From contig JACPDV010000744.1 in the NCBI GenBank assembly GCA_016183835.1, positions 1 through 14,606 of the forward strand: a stretch of 14,606 bases of DNA, written 5' to 3'. Both the position numbers and the translations under genes were made by a program. Shown in pieces: positions 12,662 through 14,606 of this stretch. The notes under the pieces are model-generated. The model saw nothing but the letters and a program-made list of their open reading frames with translations, was not told the DNA's origin and did not search any database. The stretch is from Armatimonadota bacterium. GTDB taxonomy: Bacteria; Armatimonadota; UBA10988. Position 1 is the stretch's first letter, and every line of letters starts with the position of its first letter.

Positions 12662-14606
12662 TTGCCGTCCCCCTCCCACACCTCCAGGTTATCCATCTCC
12701 ACCTTCGCCCGCCCGTGCAGGCTCACGTACACGTAGTAGTCCGGGTACCCGCCCGGCGTGAAGCGCAGCGTCACGTGCCCGCGCGTCCCCGCCGGACCGC
12801 CCATGTAGTGCGCGCCCACGTCCTTCTGCCAGCCACCCTCCGCCGTCCGGGCGCCCGCCGAGAGCCAGTCGCCGAGCGGCTCCGCGTCGCGGTCGATCCA
12901 GTAGTCCAGACCCACGTAGTAGACCTTCCCCGCCTGCAACGGCAAGACCGCCGGGTCGGTGGTCAGCGGGAACCAGAAGTTGTCGTCCTGATGATCCGCC
13001 ACCACCCGCCGGCCGGACAGCGGTGCGGGCGCGCCGTCCGTCGCGAAGGTCGCCAAAGCGTTCGGCGGGTAGTTGCCGACCTTGACGCCGCGCGGCGGAT
13101 CGCCCTCGAAGTCCCACTTCACCAGCAGCCTGGCGTTCGCCGGGCGCGCGGCCAGGTCGTCCTCGAAGGGGAGGAGCGGCTGCGGGTAGCCGGCTTGCAG
13201 CTCGTGGTCCACCCACTCCAGCTCGCGGTGGTACTCGGCCGCGCTGTCGCCGAAGTTGAACTTCCGCCAGGAATCCAGATTCCAGATCTGCAGGTTGGTC
13301 CAGGGCGGCGGGCGGTGGACGGTGCTGCGCCAGGCGTGGATGTCCAAGCCCGCGTAGAGCCGGCCGGCGATGTCCGACAGACGGTCGAAGGCCGCCACCG
13401 AGCGGGTCAAGGGGGCGCGCACGTCGTCGGGCTGAGCCTGCCCCTGCCGCCACCGCTCCCAGGCCACCGCGGCGCGAGTCTTCTCCGCCACGTGGACGCC
13501 CAGCCAGCCGTTGAGCGCCATCTGGTCGAGGCAGCGGCCCCAGCGCTCCGGCCCGTCGGCGACCTGCTTGCCGAAGGGGCGCAGGCGAGCCACCGCGGCG
13601 AGCGTGGTCTCCCCGGCCTGCTGGAGCTCGTCAGCGATCTGGAGCGGGGTGGTGCCGCCGGCCTGGCCCGCGACATAGTCGCGCACACCGACCACCTTCT
13701 CGCCCCAGTCGGGGTTCGGCCAGGTCAGGCCGAGCCGCGGCGAGAGCCGGCCCTGCGCGTCGATCCCCTCGTGGTTCTCGAAGACGTACGTGGAGAGGGT
13801 GGGCAGCCCGAGGTAGTGCACCAGCGGCAGGCCGAACTGCGGCCAGTGGTGATCGGTCTGGCGATGGAGCAGCGCGAGCTGGCGGGTCACCACGGTGCTG
13901 GCGGCGATGGAGGCCGTCAGGTAGTCGTCGGCCACTTCCGGCGTGCCGTAGTGCCGGGCGATCACGCGCTTCCAGTGCTCGTCCTCGCGCGGGTGGCTCG
14001 CGTCCCAGGAGTAGCGCGCCAGGGACTCCCAGCCGAGCCACTTGGGCGTGATGAACTCGAAGCTGTCGAGCCCGGCGAAGAAGCAGCCCAGGCCGTTCTG
14101 CCGGGGCAGGTCGGCCAGGATGTCGCGGAGGTAGTAGGGGTCGCTCCAATACATCCAGCCGGTGGCGGTGCCGAGCCCGCCGAGCGTCACCACCGGCACG
14201 CCGCCGAGTGCCTCGCTGGTGCGCTTGATACGCGGGTCGGCCTGCGGCCGGAAGAGCTGCTCGTACTGCAGGTAGTGGACCACCGCCTCCGGCCCGCGGT
14301 AGTCGTCGAACACCACCTTGGCGTCCTCCGGGTAGCAGCACCAGGTCCAGAAGAGCAGCTCGGGCTTGGTGGCCAGGTCGTTGAGCCCCGGCACGATGGC
14401 CTGGCGGACGAAGTCGACGCAGCCGGGCGGGGCCTCGCCGGCCATCGTCATCACACCGGCGAGCTTCGGATAGGTCTCGAACAGCCGGCGGTAGCAGGCA
14501 CGGGTGTAGGCGCGCACGAGGTCGCCGTCGGGGCCTTCCTGCGCGATGCCGTGCGCCTTGGCGAGGCCGGGACGGACCCAGATGTTCCAGGTCAGGAAGT
14601 AGACCC
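12658..14606 (-). CDS. Large carbohydrate-active-like protein (GH67/GH20-like barrel, family uncertain) with C-terminal beta-sandwich; 5' end cut by window edge
   Basis: The minus-strand frame is open to the right edge (it begins in-window with VYFLTWNIWVRPGLAKAHG), so the GTG at 14517 is not the start. About 648 codons are visible. The first 350 or so read like a (beta/alpha)8 barrel: RRLFETYPKLAGVMTMAGEA (candidate catalytic Glu near 14436), ELLFWTWCCYPEDAKVVFDD, VVTLGGLGTATGWMYWSDPY and FFAGLDSFEFITPKWLGWES. The overall style recalls alpha-glucuronidase (GH67) and hexosaminidase-like (GH20) barrels, but no diagnostic motif settles the family. A helical region follows. A C-terminal jelly-roll-like domain (about 12670-13135: WDFEGDPP through DYYVYVSLHGRAKVEMDNLE) resembles CBM4/9-type modules. 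Any signal peptide is outside the window. The toxin-antitoxin operon starts right at its 3' end. Confidence 0.6.
   Translation of the reverse strand, partial: VYFLTWNIWVRPGLAKAHGIAQEGPDGDLVRAYTRACYRRLFETYPKLAGVMTMAGEAPPGCVDFVRQAIVPGLNDLATKPELLFWTWCCYPEDAKVVFDDYRGPEAVVHYLQYEQLFRPQADPRIKRTSEALGGVPVVTLGGLGTATGWMYWSDPYYLRDILADLPRQNGLGCFFAGLDSFEFITPKWLGWESLARYSWDASHPREDEHWKRVIARHYGTPEVADDYLTASIAASTVVTRQLALLHRQTDHHWPQFGLPLVHYLGLPTLSTYVFENHEGIDAQGRLSPRLGLTWPNPDWGEKVVGVRDYVAGQAGGTTPLQIADELQQAGETTLAAVARLRPFGKQVADGPERWGRCLDQMALNGWLGVHVAEKTRAAVAWERWRQGQAQPDDVRAPLTRSVAAFDRLSDIAGRLYAGLDIHAWRSTVHRPPPWTNLQIWNLDSWRKFNFGDSAAEYHRELEWVDHELQAGYPQPLLPFEDDLAARPANARLLVKWDFEGDPPRGVKVGNYPPNALATFATDGAPAPLSGRRVVADHQDDNFWFPLTTDPAVLPLQAGKVYYVGLDYWIDRDAEPLGDWLSAGARTAEGGWQKDVGAHYMGGPAGTRGHVTLRFTPGGYPDYYVYVSLHGRAKVEMDNLEVWEGDGN

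Noticed and set aside
1..14606. CRISPR array, tRNA, rRNA or riboswitch
   Set aside because: No regularly spaced repeats, cloverleaf-like segments or recognisable aptamer cores were found on reading; a covariance-model search was not possible.

Overview
The window is about 14.6 kb of high-GC bacterial DNA, apparently from an environmental chromosome. Both ends hold large, edge-truncated genes for carbohydrate-active or related proteins. The gene families suggest a carbohydrate-degrading soil or biomass bacterium of an Armatimonadota or Planctomycetota type. These families are a GH2 protein with extra C-terminal domains, a GH53-like secreted enzyme, a GH67/GH20-like large protein and a small protein with a DLRPEYDF motif. 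That assignment rests on family resemblance only and is tentative. No rRNA, tRNA, CRISPR array or complete insertion sequence was seen.

Layout from the left. A GH2-type glycosidase (+), cut by the left edge, ends at 2467. A 372-bp gap follows, holding an inverted-repeat element of the GTCATTGCGAG type (2501-2592) and a 12-bp-stem GC hairpin (2633-2660). Next is a helical protein of unknown function on the minus strand (2840-3364). A nitroreductase (3505-4116) follows on the plus strand, then a pirin one base downstream. The pirin frame has no stop codon and runs on through a non-protein-like stretch into a signal-peptide-bearing, probably beta-propeller protein. I read this as two genes sharing one open frame (4118-7045, with an internal start at 5252). 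A secreted GH53-like enzyme lies convergently on the minus strand (7047-8168).

A plus-strand cluster runs from 8277 to 10474: VOC protein, DUF1905/OmdA protein, ankyrin-repeat protein and a PhnB-like VOC protein. It is followed by a start-less remnant of a second OmdA gene (about 10507-10689). The first four genes are tightly spaced, with one ATGA overlap, and are probably one transcript.

From 10.7 to 12.65 kb is an accessory-looking patch. A gene with its own TTGACG-N17-TAGGCT promoter encodes a protein with an R-x4-H HEPN-like motif (10885-11406). Two small genes 2 nt apart follow: an antitoxin-sized protein and an uncharacterised 154-aa protein. A convergent antitoxin/RelE-ParE-like toxin pair (12614 down to 12130, minus strand) comes next, with a consensus-like promoter whose -35 overlaps the stop codon of the large minus-strand gene. 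That large gene (12658 to the right edge) is a (beta/alpha)-barrel-like protein of uncertain glycosidase family with a C-terminal beta-sandwich domain.

The best candidates for something undescribed are the HEPN-like gene with its two downstream small genes, and the stop-less pirin/propeller frame. Neither can be proven from the sequence alone.
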